Part shown: one piece after another, positions 30,435 through 39,532 of the stretch
How the letters are laid out: the number at the start of each line of letters is the position of its first letter
How positions within the stretch are numbered: position 1 is the first letter of the stretch
Assembly (NCBI RefSeq): GCF_013314535.1
Contig: NZ_JABUAE010000019.1
Span: 24,176 to 88,175, forward strand
DNA: 64,000 bases
Source: Bacillus sp. Xin1
Lineage (GTDB): Bacteria > Bacillota > Bacilli > Bacillales > Bacillaceae_G
Direction: 5' to 3'
Notes under the pieces: model-generated
The model's database searches: none
What the model saw: only the letters and a program-made list of their open reading frames with translations
Told to the model about the DNA's origin: nothing
Position numbers and translations under genes: made by a program

Positions 30435-31343
30435 TTATTGATCTTCAGATAAAACTGTTTTTGCAATTCCGTTATCTAATTCTTCAAAATCATGATACGA
30501 AATTGTTTCATATAATTCACTTCTCGTTTGCATATTAGATAGTCCTTCTTTTTGTGAGCCTGTTTCTTTAATAAGTGTGAATACACGCTCATATGCTTTT
30601 GCTGCAACGCGAAGTGATGTAACCGGATAAATTACCATTTGGAAGCCCATATTTGCAAATTCTTCTGCACTATAATATGGTGTCTTTCCAAACTCAGTCA
30701 TGTTCGCAAGTAGTGGAACATTTACTTTACTGTTAAATAAACGGAATTCCTCTTCAGATTGAAGCGCTTCCGGGAATATAGCATCTGCACCTGCTTCTAC
30801 GTAAGCAATTGCTCTTTCGATTGCTGCATCCAATCCTTCAACACCGCGAGCATCTGTACGTGCTACAACAACAAGTGTTGGTGCTACTTCTTTAATCGCT
30901 TTAATCTTCTGTACTAATTCTTCAGTGGAAACTAGTTTTTTTCCATTTAAGTGTCCACATTTTTTCGGTAATTGTTGATCTTCAATTTGAACAGCAGCTA
31001 CATTTGCTTCTACCATTTCTACAGCTGTTCTTGCTACATTTAATACTCCGCCAAATCCTGTATCAATATCAACAAGAAGAGGTAAATCCGTTGCTCTAAC
31101 AAGATCTCTTGCTCGTTCAGCTACTTCAGTAGACGTTACAATTCCTAAATCCGGCAACCCTTTACTTGCTGTATAAGCAGCTCCTGATAAATAAAGAGCT
31201 GAAAATCCAGTGTTTTTTGCAACAAGAGCAGCCATTGCATCATGTGCACCAGGGATTTGTAAAATTTCAGGTGCTTCTACTAAAGCTCGGAATCGATTAG
31301 CAAGCTCTTCTTGTGTTGACTGTTTATTCACAACCCAAGCCAT
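30435..31343 (-). CDS. prpB: 2-methylisocitrate lyase
   Basis: 302 residues of the isocitrate lyase/PEP mutase superfamily. The catalytic loop KKCGHLNGKKLV, the Mg-binding DIDTGFGG and the VVARTDARGVEGLDAAI segment identify the methylisocitrate lyase branch. It splits methylisocitrate into pyruvate and succinate, the last step of the methylcitrate cycle. AGGGGGAAT precedes the ATG, and the gene starts 16 nt after prpD ends. Confidence 0.95.
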   Translation of the reverse strand: MAWVVNKQSTQEELANRFRALVEAPEILQIPGAHDAMAALVAKNTGFSALYLSGAAYTASKGLPDLGIVTSTEVAERARDLVRATDLPLLVDIDTGFGGVLNVARTAVEMVEANVAAVQIEDQQLPKKCGHLNGKKLVSTEELVQKIKAIKEVAPTLVVVARTDARGVEGLDAAIERAIAYVEAGADAIFPEALQSEEEFRLFNSKVNVPLLANMTEFGKTPYYSAEEFANMGFQMVIYPVTSLRVAAKAYERVFTLIKETGSQKEGLSNMQTRSELYETISYHDFEELDNGIAKTVLSEDQ

Positions 31344-31359
31344 TTCTATTCCCCCTATT

Positions 31360-32796
31360 TTAAATTAAGAAAAGGTCTACAAATTCATTTACATTCATAT
31401 TTTCTAGTTTTTCTTCATTTAGACAAGCTTCATGAATTTTTTCTTGTTGTTTACTAGAATAATGACCTGCCATATTTGCAGTGAATTTTTGAACAACTTT
31501 TGGAATCGCTTCGTCTCTACGGAAACGGTGGCCAAGTGGGTATTCACATTCCACATTTTCTGTTACAGTACCATCTTTAAAATGAACTTGAACAGCGTTG
31601 GCGATTGAGCGCTTGTTCGGATCAAGGTAATCTAAACTGTACTGTTTGTTTTCAACAACAACCATCTTATTACGTAATTCATCTACACGCATGTCAGCTG
31701 CTACTTCATCCTCATAATCATCCGCGACAATATCACCTTTTAATAAACCAATTGCCGTAATATATTGCAAGCAATGATCGCGGTCAGCTGGATTATTTAA
31801 TGGACCTTCTTTATCGATAATACGAACTGCTGATTCATGTGTCGTAATTGTAATACGATCAATTTCATCTAGTCGTTCTATCACTTCTGGATGTAATTTG
31901 ACTGCACATTCCGCAGCTGTTTGTGCATGGAATTCTGCTGGATATGATACTTTAAATAATACATTTTCCATTACATAAGAATCTAAAGGTCTTGCTAATT
32001 TTAATTCTTGTTTATTAAACAGTACATCTTGGAATCCCCAGCCTGGTGCAGATAATGCTGTTGGGTAACCCATTTCACCTTTTAGAGCAGTCATTGCAAG
32101 ATGAACACCACGGCTCGTCGCATCACCTGCTGCCCATGATTTACGTGAACCAGTATTTGGAGCATGACGATATGTACGAAGACTCGAATTATCAATCCAA
32201 GCATGAGACAATGCGTTAAAAATCTCTTCACGTGTACCACCTAGCATTTTTGTAACAACTGCTGTTGTTGCTACTTTTACATATAATACATGATCAAGAC
32301 CAACGCGGTTTAAACTATTTTCTAATGCAAGTACACCTTGAATTTCATGTGCTTTAATCATCATTTCAAGTACATCTCGTACTTTTAATGGCTCTTTCCC
32401 TTCTGAAATACGAACGCGGCTAATGTAATCTGCAACAGCTAAAATTCCACCTAAGTTATCTGATGGATGTCCCCATTCTGCAGCTAGCCATGTATCGTTA
32501 TAATCTAGCCAACGAATCATACACCCAATATTAAAAGCACCTTTTACTGGATCAAGTACAAATGACGTTCCCGGTACACGTGTACCATTTGGCACGATAG
32601 TCCCTGGTACAACTGGCCCTAATAATTTCGTACACTCCGGGTATTGAAGTGCTAAAATTCCACATCCAAGCGTATCAAGTAACACATAGCGAGCTGTACT
32701 GAACGCTTCTGAGCTTGTCACCTCTTTGTTTAGTACATAATCCGTAATCTCTTCTAAAATTGCATCTTTTTGTTTAATTTCATTTGTTTTAATCAT
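31360..32796 (-). CDS. prpD: 2-methylcitrate dehydratase
   Basis: 478 residues from the ATG at 32796, with AAAGGGAAG about 7 nt upstream; an upstream in-frame extension to 32880 runs through two hairpins and is unlikely to be translated. MmgE/PrpD family: [55 protein letters not shown] and [15 protein letters not shown] are all family-like. It dehydrates 2-methylcitrate; the next hydration is usually done by aconitase, which is not here. Confidence 0.94.
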   Translation of the reverse strand: MIKTNEIKQKDAILEEITDYVLNKEVTSSEAFSTARYVLLDTLGCGILALQYPECTKLLGPVVPGTIVPNGTRVPGTSFVLDPVKGAFNIGCMIRWLDYNDTWLAAEWGHPSDNLGGILAVADYISRVRISEGKEPLKVRDVLEMMIKAHEIQGVLALENSLNRVGLDHVLYVKVATTAVVTKMLGGTREEIFNALSHAWIDNSSLRTYRHAPNTGSRKSWAAGDATSRGVHLAMTALKGEMGYPTALSAPGWGFQDVLFNKQELKLARPLDSYVMENVLFKVSYPAEFHAQTAAECAVKLHPEVIERLDEIDRITITTHESAVRIIDKEGPLNNPADRDHCLQYITAIGLLKGDIVADDYEDEVAADMRVDELRNKMVVVENKQYSLDYLDPNKRSIANAVQVHFKDGTVTENVECEYPLGHRFRRDEAIPKVVQKFTANMAGHYSSKQQEKIHEACLNEEKLENMNVNEFVDLFLI

Positions 32797-32814
32797 GCTA
32801 TTCTTCCCTTTCTG

Positions 32815-32894
32815 TCGAAAATTCGTTATTATTAAGGATGGGTGTCGATCAAACACCCACCTGGCGGGCGGCTCTAACAACTCCCCAGTTGTTT
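32815..32894 (-). other. Two hairpins between prpC and prpD
   Basis: On the minus strand AACAACT-GGGG-AGTTGTT is followed by GGGTGT-TTGATCG-ACACCC in the 98 nt between the two genes. Neither is followed by a T-run. They could be sites of RNA processing, or attenuators that set different levels of the two mRNAs. Confidence 0.5.
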
Positions 32895-34013
32895 TTATTT
32901 GCTAAGCACATGTCGCTCGCCGATATAATTTACACGTGGACGGAACAATCGATTATTTGCATGTTGCTCAATCACATGCGCACATAAGCCCACCGTTCTT
33001 GAACTGAAAAAGATTGGTGTATATAGTTGAATTGGAATACCTAACATCCAATACACTGGAGCTGCATAATAATCTAAGTTCGGATAAATGCCTTTTTCCT
33101 TCTCCATAATCTTTTCTCCAGCTTCACACATTTCATATAATGAATAATCACCTTTTACATCACATAACTGTTTTAAAGCTTCTTTCATCATAAGTGCCCT
33201 TGGATCCATCTTCTTCATATAAACGCGATGTCCAAATCCCATGATTTTTTCTTTGTTATATAATTTCTTTTGCAGTAACTCTTCAAATTTCTCAACATTA
33301 CCTGCCTCTAACAGCATGTACATAACCGCTTCATTTGCACCGCCATGTAAGCTTCCTTTTAAAGATGCAACCGCACCAGTTAAAGCACCATATAAATCTG
33401 ATTGAGTAGATGCAATCACGCGTGCTGTAAAGGTAGAATTTGGCATTTCATGTTCGCTATATAAAACTAAGGAACGATCGAAGATTTTCTCTTCCAGCTC
33501 CGTTGGTTTTTTGCCAGTTAACATATAAAAGAAGTTCGCACTATACGATAATTCTTTTAGAGGTTGCACAGGCTCTTCATTGTTTAAAATATGGTAACTA
33601 TTTGCCACAATATTCGGCACTTTGCTTAATAACTTATAACCGCGATCTTTATTCACTTCTAACGAACGATTTTCAATATCGTTATCGTAACCAGCTAATG
33701 CCGATACACCTGTACGTAATCCGTCCATCGGATGTGTCTCTTTTGGCAATGCTTTTAAAACATTAAACACACCTTCTGGTACTTCATACTCTTCCTTCAA
33801 TTTCTTTTCAAGCGCCTGTTTTTCATCCTCATTTGGCAGATGTTCTTCTAGTAAAAGGTGCACAATATCTAAATACTCTTTTGTCTTTGATAGTTCAATT
33901 AAGTCATATCCTTGAATAACAATTTCACCTTTTACTGTGTCAAGAAACGAGATTTTCGTCTCCGCTGCGACTACACCATCTAATCCCGGGGAAAATTTTT
34001 CTTCAGCTTTCAT
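32895..34013 (-). CDS. prpC: 2-methylcitrate synthase/citrate synthase II
   Basis: 372 residues from the ATG at 34013, with GGAGG 8 nt upstream; the frame is open to 34049. Citrate synthase fold with [52 protein letters not shown] (catalytic His), [15 protein letters not shown] and the late Asp region [16 protein letters not shown]. The length equals that of the Bacillus methylcitrate synthases. It joins propionyl-CoA, the product of MmsA, with oxaloacetate. First gene of prpCDB; the primary citrate synthase is a less likely identity because of this context. Confidence 0.93.
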   Translation of the reverse strand: MKAEEKFSPGLDGVVAAETKISFLDTVKGEIVIQGYDLIELSKTKEYLDIVHLLLEEHLPNEDEKQALEKKLKEEYEVPEGVFNVLKALPKETHPMDGLRTGVSALAGYDNDIENRSLEVNKDRGYKLLSKVPNIVANSYHILNNEEPVQPLKELSYSANFFYMLTGKKPTELEEKIFDRSLVLYSEHEMPNSTFTARVIASTQSDLYGALTGAVASLKGSLHGGANEAVMYMLLEAGNVEKFEELLQKKLYNKEKIMGFGHRVYMKKMDPRALMMKEALKQLCDVKGDYSLYEMCEAGEKIMEKEKGIYPNLDYYAAPVYWMLGIPIQLYTPIFFSSRTVGLCAHVIEQHANNRLFRPRVNYIGERHVLSK

Positions 34014-34054
34014 TATCATTTCCTCCAATCCTAATAGATCTTCGTGCACATAAC

Positions 34055-34123
34055 TGTAAGCCTTTACAATATCGTGAAACTACATTTCTATTTCAATGTA
34101 TCAGAGTTTTTAGAAGATTTCAA
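34055..34123 (-). promoter_or_regulatory. prpC promoter with a cre-like element
   Basis: Minus strand: -35 TTGAAA (34118-34123), 17-nt spacer, -10 TACATT (34095-34100). About 25 bp downstream, TGTAAAGGCTTACA (34055-34068) resembles a CcpA cre box with one mismatch in the central CG. Carbon catabolite repression of the methylcitrate cycle is plausible. Confidence 0.5.
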
Positions 34124-34325
34124 TTTATTTTATAATGATAAGTTTCCTATACTTTTCCTACTGTAACAAAACTGTTTTTGAAGAATAACGTATAAGTTTT
34201 TTTCCAGTAAATCCCATGATACTTTATTTTCTTTTAAACCTAAATATATTAATTTTTAATATATTTCTATATAAAGCTAGTAACACAAACTATTCACTTC
34301 CATATATTTATTATCTTTTTAAACA

Positions 34326-34362
34326 CAGAAAAAAAGCGAGTTGTATCTACATCCAACTCGCT
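34326..34362 (-). terminator. Intrinsic terminator
   Basis: AGCGAGTTG (34335-34343) and CAACTCGCT (34354-34362) form a 9-bp stem; on the minus strand it is followed by seven T residues. It ends transcripts from the HesB-like and MFS genes. The rest of 34.1-34.43 kb is AT-rich with no gene seen. Confidence 0.85.
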
Positions 34363-34435
34363 TACACATATTTTATATACTGATATTAATACAATATAAT
34401 TTTCATATAAAATATTTTTATTTTTAATAAAGTTA

Positions 34436-34726
34436 TTATTTTACATAATTAAATTCAATTTCATCCATTTCCACATGATAACTTACTACTAAATCATAGT
34501 CTCGGAAATACCAAATGTCATCTGCATCGATGAAAAATTGGATTCCATCCTGTTCAGTAGATGCAGCTATATCTTCTGGTTCCTCAGATGTTAATCCTAA
34601 AGAATAACCAGATTGAATGGTACTATTTCCACCATATCACACAACAAAACGTACAATATCACCGCTCTGTAAATTCATTTCTTCTTTAAACCATTGCATG
34701 CCTTTAGGTTCAATTTGAATGTTCAT
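34436..34726 (-). pseudogene. HesB/YneR-like protein gene with one nonsense codon
   Basis: 97 codons from ATG (AAGGAGGC upstream) to TAA, interrupted only by TGA at codon 30 (34637-34639). The reading MNIQIEPKGMQWFKEEMNLQ, then GDIVRFVV-stop-YGGNSTIQSGYSLGL and DDIWYFRDYDLVVSYH matches the small HesB/IscA-core proteins of the YneR type. Relatives carry RYGG here, so an arginine codon CGA changed to TGA is the simplest history. The rest of the frame is intact, so the loss is recent, or the TGA could be a sequencing error. Confidence 0.8.
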
Positions 34727-34738
34727 CTTATTGCCTCC

Positions 34739-35518
34739 TTATGCAAGTTCCTTTTTGGTTAATCGCTGTTTTACAAAAAACATAAAAATCAAGAGTGCTA
34801 CCACTCCTGATATCGCACTACCTGTAAATAAAATACGATAACCGAAAAATTGTGAAACAAACCCTAGTAAAATAGCACCAAGTCCAATTCCTAAATCGAA
34901 TGCTGTAAAGAAAGAAGCATTTGCAATTCCTTTTTTACTTGGATCAATAATTTTGAGCATCGCAGCTTGCAAAGTTGATTGTGCTGAACCAAATCCTACT
35001 CCATATAAAATAGCTGCTGCTACTACTCCCATTAGTCCATTTGAAGCTGTTAAAACAAATATAGCTAACACTGTTATAAATAAAGCCGGAACAATTATTA
35101 ATACTTCTCCATATTTATCTGATAATTTCCCTGAAATCGGTCTGACGATTGTTAGTGCAATTGCATAAACAAGAAAGAATGTACCTGGGTTCACATCAAT
35201 AGATGTTGCAAACAATGGTAAAAAGGTTGTAATTCCTCCATAGGCAAATGCTAAAAAGAAAATAACAATCGCAATAGGTAAAATAGATTTTTCAAACAAC
35301 TGTATTTTCCCTTTTTCTAATTGTGGTGTAAACGGTATTTTTGTCACAAATGCGAGAAATAATGCAACGAACGACAATAATGTAGCTAATAAGAATAGGC
35401 CCTGGAAGGAATAACTTTGTATCATCCACAAACCAATCATTGGTCCAACTGCCATTGCAATCGTCATTGCCATTCCAGTAATACTGAAAACAACAGTATT
35501 AAAGGTTAATAAAAACAC
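34739..35518 (-). pseudogene. 5'-truncated MFS transporter
   Basis: 259 codons encode only the part of a 12-TM MFS protein from about TM5 onward: MTIAMAVGPMIGLWMIQSYS, then LSDKYGEVLIIVPAL (a repeat of motif A after TM8) and six further hydrophobic segments. Full proteins have about 400 residues, so some 130-140 are missing. The frame opens at a GTG directly after a TAA at 35519-35521, with no ribosome binding site. The missing half is not found at the other end of the prophage region. The break marks the edge of an insertion or deletion at 35.5 kb. Confidence 0.75.
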
Positions 35519-35619
35519 TTATATATCAACGTTTTATGTAGTTTAGAAAATCACAAATAACTTCTAAATTTTACTCATTTGTTACCAAAACGTTACCACA
35601 ACAAATAATAGATAAAACA

Positions 35620-35800
35620 AAAGAGCACAGCGTGTATAAGTAGTGCTACCAACACTCTTATACCGTCCGCCTACTCACACTAGGCAAACACTTGCTGTAC
35701 TCTTACGAACTATTTTACAGTACGTAAGGGCTCCTAGCAACAGTTTGCTTACAATTGGCATTCTGTTGCTTTTTTTGTTAACACAAAGGAGCCCGTGTCT
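35620..35800 (+). promoter_or_regulatory. Structured leader with attenuator-like terminator
   Basis: Upstream of the gene at 35802 lie several hairpins: GTATAAG/CTTATAC with AGTG/CACT near 35632-35662, CTTACG/CGTAAG (35702-35707/35723-35728), and an intrinsic terminator AGCAACAG/CTGTTGCT followed by a T-run (35736-35776). GGGCTCC (35728-35734) is also complementary to GGAGCCC (35788-35794), which contains the ribosome binding site. The layout suggests control by both attenuation and sequestration. Confidence 0.6.
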
Positions 35801-35801
35801 A

Positions 35802-36632
35802 ATGAAAGAACGTATTGATGTTATTGCAAGTGAAGAATCCTTCCACAACTTATCATCATTCACAGAAGTAGAAGAATTAAATAAAACTGTACGTGCATAC
35901 AGAGACATCATCCGTATGTCTATTAAGCGTACCGATGTACAATCTAAACTCATTGCACTACTTGAAATTTTAAAACGCCACAGCTGCAAATATGTAGGTG
36001 TTAGTTTCCTATGCAAAAATTCAATCGCTGACATGATGGAAGTATCATATAAAACTGTACAACGTTTAGTGAAAAAACTCGTTGAACTTGGCATGATCAA
36101 CCAGATATCTATGAAGCGTAAAAAAGATATGTTGCAAACTGCTAATGCTATTGTTATTCAACCTATTGTGGAAGAAGTGTCCGACAAGGAACGAGCTAAA
36201 AGTCCTATAAAGTGTCCGACCATTAAAACAACACCTGTTTCCTTAAAACAAAATATAAAAGATATAAACAAACGTAATAGTAAGGAGAATAGCAATACAC
36301 CTGAAGAGAATATTAAACAAGCTGATTTTGTTGCTCACTGGGTACCAGAACGTTTTGTTTCTTTAGTTCACTCTTTTTATACTGAATCAAAAACAATTCA
36401 AGAACTGTGGAAGGTTGTAAGACAGTGTAATAGAGTTGTTAATTACACAACAGGAGACAAAGCATTTGATAAAGACCAGGAGCTTACTATTGGCTTAAAA
36501 GCTATTAAAGAGTTTGTTATGAAAGTGAAGTCTGGAGTAAAAATGAAGAATGGTAAATTCGCTTATTTTAACGGTATCGTAAACAACTTAATGGACAAGT
36601 ACTTCTTTGACCGTGAATTTATGGGAATGTAA
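35802..36632 (+). CDS. Helix-turn-helix protein of phage/plasmid type
   Basis: 276 residues from the ATG at 35802, with AAAGGAG upstream. Residues about 35-110 contain a winged-helix-like region, YVGVSFLCKNSIADMMEVSY followed by KTVQRLVKKLVELGMI, as in replication-initiation or replisome-organiser proteins. The middle (about 130-180) is polar and low in structure, and the C-terminal part is helical. The gene is read opposite to the prophage late genes and sits behind an attenuator-like leader. Resemblance to plasmid or phage replication-control proteins is general; the function is not established. Confidence 0.6.
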   Translation: MKERIDVIASEESFHNLSSFTEVEELNKTVRAYRDIIRMSIKRTDVQSKLIALLEILKRHSCKYVGVSFLCKNSIADMMEVSYKTVQRLVKKLVELGMINQISMKRKKDMLQTANAIVIQPIVEEVSDKERAKSPIKCPTIKTTPVSLKQNIKDINKRNSKENSNTPEENIKQADFVAHWVPERFVSLVHSFYTESKTIQELWKVVRQCNRVVNYTTGDKAFDKDQELTIGLKAIKEFVMKVKSGVKMKNGKFAYFNGIVNNLMDKYFFDREFMGM

Positions 36633-36692
36633 TATTTACAGTTGTTTCATGAAATTGATATGATTTAGGTATTATTTCAAGGAGGTCTTTTC

Positions 36693-37028
36693 ATGAGTTA
36701 TGATACAGTCGCATCATTACAACGTATGGAGCAATTGGCGCAAGCCGAAGCTGCAGCAGGAAAAAGATTAGTTTTAAAAAGATTTAACACAACTTTAGAT
36801 ACATGGTTGGCAGTTATTGCAGTTATTTTATTCATTCCTACTTTCACTTTTTCTTTAGTAGCATTAGTGATTTATTATTTTACAAAGGAATTTTCCGCTA
36901 AAACATGCTTAGTAAAAAACATAGCAACTGGTGAAAAATTTTATGTTAATAAACAAGAATTTAAACAATACAAGAAGGATTTTAAAGCCAAGGAAAAACA
37001 AGTTAGAAAAATATCTGATTTGAAGTAA
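36693..37028 (+). CDS. Small membrane protein, unknown function
   Basis: 111 residues: a polar N-terminus (about 1-33), two hydrophobic segments (WLAVIAVILFIPTFTFSL and VALVIYYFT, about 38-63) and a basic C-terminal tail rich in Lys. AAGGAGG lies 8 nt upstream of the ATG. A weak hairpin GACTT/AAGTC with a T-run follows at about 37042-37064. No family recognised. Confidence 0.65.
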   Translation: MSYDTVASLQRMEQLAQAEAAAGKRLVLKRFNTTLDTWLAVIAVILFIPTFTFSLVALVIYYFTKEFSAKTCLVKNIATGEKFYVNKQEFKQYKKDFKAKEKQVRKISDLK

Positions 37029-37100
37029 ATAAAAAACCGACTTACAAAAGTCATTTTTTAGCTGTTACATTATAATAGTGTTATTTTTTTTGGAGAAAGG

Positions 37101-37640
37101 ATGTTTCTTTTGAAGGATTTTTTAATAAATAACTGGACTGGTGTTATTAGTGTTATTAGTTTGATTTTATCTTGTTTAGCATTATTTTTTAATTGGCAGA
37201 ATACTAACATTAACAAGAAGAAATTTAAACATGAGCAAGATGATAAAAACAAAGCTAATATAGTTTGGCAAGAGGTAGGAGGAAATAGTAGTTTAGACGG
37301 TATTAAATTAATAAAAATAAGTAATATAGGAAACTCCGATGCAAAAAACTTTCGAATCACTATCAATGATAAAGAATTAGAAAAAATACAAAAGAATGAT
37401 ATAGTACCAGGAGATTCATATCCAACTAGTTATTCCTTTGACGGACTAAAATTAATTGATTCGGATAATAATTTTGTTCCAACTGAAACTAGTACAGGGT
37501 TATCAGTTACATTTGAACTTAGGTCTAACCTTATTAGTAGTCAATTCGTTACAGTAAAATTTATTTGGGATGATGAATTTAAAGAGAGAAGAGAAAAAGA
37601 ATTTAAATACATACCTGGAAATACTAAATTGGCTAACTAA
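37101..37640 (+). CDS. Membrane-anchored protein, unknown function
   Basis: 179 residues with one N-terminal transmembrane segment (WTGVISVISLILSCLALFF, about 12-30), a short Asn/Lys-rich linker and a beta-rich soluble part (about 55-175) including ISNIGNSDAKNFRITIN, which looks like an immunoglobulin-like strand pattern. GGAGAAAGG precedes the ATG. Converges on the MltR-like gene across a shared terminator. The family is not recognised. Confidence 0.6.
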   Translation: MFLLKDFLINNWTGVISVISLILSCLALFFNWQNTNINKKKFKHEQDDKNKANIVWQEVGGNSSLDGIKLIKISNIGNSDAKNFRITINDKELEKIQKNDIVPGDSYPTSYSFDGLKLIDSDNNFVPTETSTGLSVTFELRSNLISSQFVTVKFIWDDEFKERREKEFKYIPGNTKLAN

Positions 37641-37648
37641 TACTATTA

Positions 37649-37688
37649 AAAATCCGACTCCACATGGGAATCGGATTTTTTTATTTAT
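37649..37688. terminator. Bidirectional terminator
   Basis: AAATCCGA...TCGGATTT with inner CTCC/GGGA forms a stem between two convergent genes and is followed by a T-run. Confidence 0.8.
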
Positions 37689-38436
37689 CATAAGAGTTCT
37701 CCAATACATCAGCTATATAATCATACATATCTATAACCCTCATGAACTCCTGTATATATGGACCAGCTTCTTGTTCTTCTATCTGCTCTTTCAATCTCAA
37801 GATTTTTTCTTTTTTCTCTCTAAATTCATCCGCAATGGATTTCTTAATTTCATATTTTTCTCTATACCCTTCCATTTGTAAATCTGCAACTCTTAGCAAG
37901 AAATTAGTGGATAGATAATGAAATACCTCGACAAACTTATTTTTCGGTGAATTATCTACCGTAAAGGGATCCAAATTCAACTTAGGTAATTCACCATCAT
38001 TCCCTGAAAAAGGAATATTTTTAGGCATATATCTATTTTTAGATATGTATAAGTTTTGACATGTATCGTTAATAGATTGATTATTTTCAAAAGAAATATT
38101 TATTATTTGATGTGCGAACATATTTCTTATTTTTCTAATTCTATCTAAGTTTTTATATTCGTCTTGTGAGATTAATCCTAAATAATAGCACGCTTTGATT
38201 TTCGAACTAAAATTAGAGAGTGCACTATTTCCCTCAAATAAATCTTTATCAATATCTTTTTCCTTAATCATAAATTGTTTTAAAATGTCTTTTAACTGTA
38301 TTTCTAGTATTGAAGCGACAATGATAGCAATAGCTCTATCGCTTTGATTAGTAATCTCTTTTTCTAACTCTTGACGCCATTGTATAGGGTCCATTTTTTG
38401 ATATAATTCATTCAGCTTTGTTTGATTAGTACTCAC
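37681..38436 (-). CDS. MltR/HEPN-like domain protein
   Basis: 251 residues. Residues about 25-112 resemble the MltR (mannitol repressor-like) domain: SDRAIAIIVASILEIQLKD, FEGNSALSNFSSKIKACYYL, GLISQDEYKNLDRI and RKIRNMFAH. The last contains R-N-x3-H, the Rx4-6H signature of HEPN folds, some of which are RNases. The C-terminal part has a charged coiled coil (about 195-225). The gene lies in an accessory zone beside a prophage and could be a phage-exclusion or stress gene; this is inference. MltR itself regulates mannitol genes, but none are nearby. Confidence 0.6.
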   Translation of the reverse strand: MSTNQTKLNELYQKMDPIQWRQELEKEITNQSDRAIAIIVASILEIQLKDILKQFMIKEKDIDKDLFEGNSALSNFSSKIKACYYLGLISQDEYKNLDRIRKIRNMFAHQIINISFENNQSINDTCQNLYISKNRYMPKNIPFSGNDGELPKLNLDPFTVDNSPKNKFVEVFHYLSTNFLLRVADLQMEGYREKYEIKKSIADEFREKKEKILRLKEQIEEQEAGPYIQEFMRVIDMYDYIADVLENSYDK

Positions 38437-38543
38437 AAATCTCCCTCCAAATATACCAATATATACCTAAAATAACATGTTGAAGTCCTAGTTGTAAAAC
38501 AAAAAAGAGCGCTCTTTGGTCAAGTTTTCTCTTTTTTATTAAT

Positions 38544-38660
38544 TTACTTTACATATACTATATAAGTTTCATTTACAAGTATATAATATGTACTGTTCTT
38601 ACTATTGTATACTCTATATTGTGGTGAACCGTTAGTTAGTAAATTAAAAGCCGACTCATA
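38544..38660 (-). pseudogene. Orphan fragment of lysin C-terminal module (copy 3)
   Basis: On the minus strand this reads NGSPQYRVYNSKNSTYYILV and ends ETYIVYVK-stop, which aligns with the last residues of the prophage amidase (NGSPQYKVHNSKGKTYYVTA). No start codon or catalytic domain. A decayed duplicate or the scar of another prophage end. The remainder of 38.44-38.83 kb has short palindromes (AAGAGCGCTCTT) but no gene seen. Confidence 0.7.
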
Positions 38661-38831
38661 AGAGCCAGTTTTCTCGCTTTGTAAAACAAATTATTCGTGT
38701 GTGATAAGGACAAACACTCTTACAAATCAAGAATGATTACCTTGTACGATAGGTAAACATACAAGAAAAACGAGTTCATTTTTCATTTATTGTATTATGT
38801 GTAATTTATAAGTAAAGGAGTGTGATTATCC

Positions 38832-39455
38832 GTGAGCTTAAATAACGGAAGAAACTGTAACCATTCTGCGATTTCTTGTTCTGTTCCTGGTTCCGTTTCC
38901 GTTCCTTTTCCGGCTTCAGCGCCTTCGACCGCTACAACTTCCCAATTATTTTTTACTCCATTGCCACCAAACCCGCCTCCTATACCTCTTCCAGAAAATA
39001 CGAGCAATATCACGATTATGGAGTTACGAGTCCCTGCCCAAGCGGTAGCAAGAGTAGCGAGACAAAGACCGCAAGTTAAACTAGATGCAACAATCGCTAC
39101 AGAAATTCTTGCATTTCCAGGAGACGATGCTTTTTTTAGTGTCAATGACATTACGTATCAGTTATTCCGTAATGATGTACTACTTACAGATACGCTTGTA
39201 TCCGGTAATTATCGAATTGCAGGGGAAGAGGACCTTTATACCTTTAATTCTACGTTTACGTGGGTAGATCTTCCACCAGATCCAATATTACCACCAAACC
39301 CGATATTACCAATAGACCCTATACGTTATCGAATTGTAGCAAATGTAGGCGATTATTTTCATGTAACAAGAGCTCAAGTTAGAAATCGTGGGTTTACTGG
39401 TGTGATTCATCCTACTGGTCCTATACTTCCTGCCCTTCCTACCGGTCCTATCTAA
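38832..39455 (+). CDS. Proline-rich protein, possible spore-surface protein
   Basis: 207 residues beginning with GTG (GGAG 11 nt upstream). The N-terminus is Cys/Ser-rich, followed by PLPPNPPPIPLP. The centre (about 60-140) is predicted beta-rich with ITYQLFRNDVLL and NYRIAGEEDLYTF. Pro-rich repeats PPDPILPPNPILPIDP and HPTGPILPALPTGP follow; these short PTGP motifs recall the collagen-like regions of exosporium proteins, but there are too few for a stalk. No homologue was recognised. It sits between two lysin fragments with its own terminator. Confidence 0.5.
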   Translation: MSLNNGRNCNHSAISCSVPGSVSVPFPASAPSTATTSQLFFTPLPPNPPPIPLPENTSNITIMELRVPAQAVARVARQRPQVKLDATIATEILAFPGDDAFFSVNDITYQLFRNDVLLTDTLVSGNYRIAGEEDLYTFNSTFTWVDLPPDPILPPNPILPIDPIRYRIVANVGDYFHVTRAQVRNRGFTGVIHPTGPILPALPTGPI

Positions 39456-39472
39456 AACGGAATAAACAAAAA

Positions 39473-39513
39473 TAAAACCGACTCCGTTATAGTTTGCAGA
39501 GCCGGTTTCTTTT
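39473..39513. terminator. Intrinsic terminator
   Basis: AAACCG-CTC and GAG-CGGTTT arms with a 14-nt loop, followed by CTTTTT. Ends the proline-rich gene and could also serve the minus-strand lysin fragment. Confidence 0.65.
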
Positions 39514-39532
39514 TCATGGGTTAACGTACAAA

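Noticed and set aside
32797-32880. Longer N-terminus for prpD
   Set aside because: The extension would run through two hairpins and has no family similarity; the ATG at 32796 has a ribosome binding site.
34637-34639. In-frame TGA of the HesB-like gene as a selenocysteine codon
   Set aside because: Relatives have arginine at this place, no SECIS-like hairpin was seen next to it, and selenocysteine is not expected here.
34739-35518. MFS gene as an intact short transporter
   Set aside because: It lacks TM1-4 and motif A of the N-half, opens directly after a stop codon and has no ribosome binding site.
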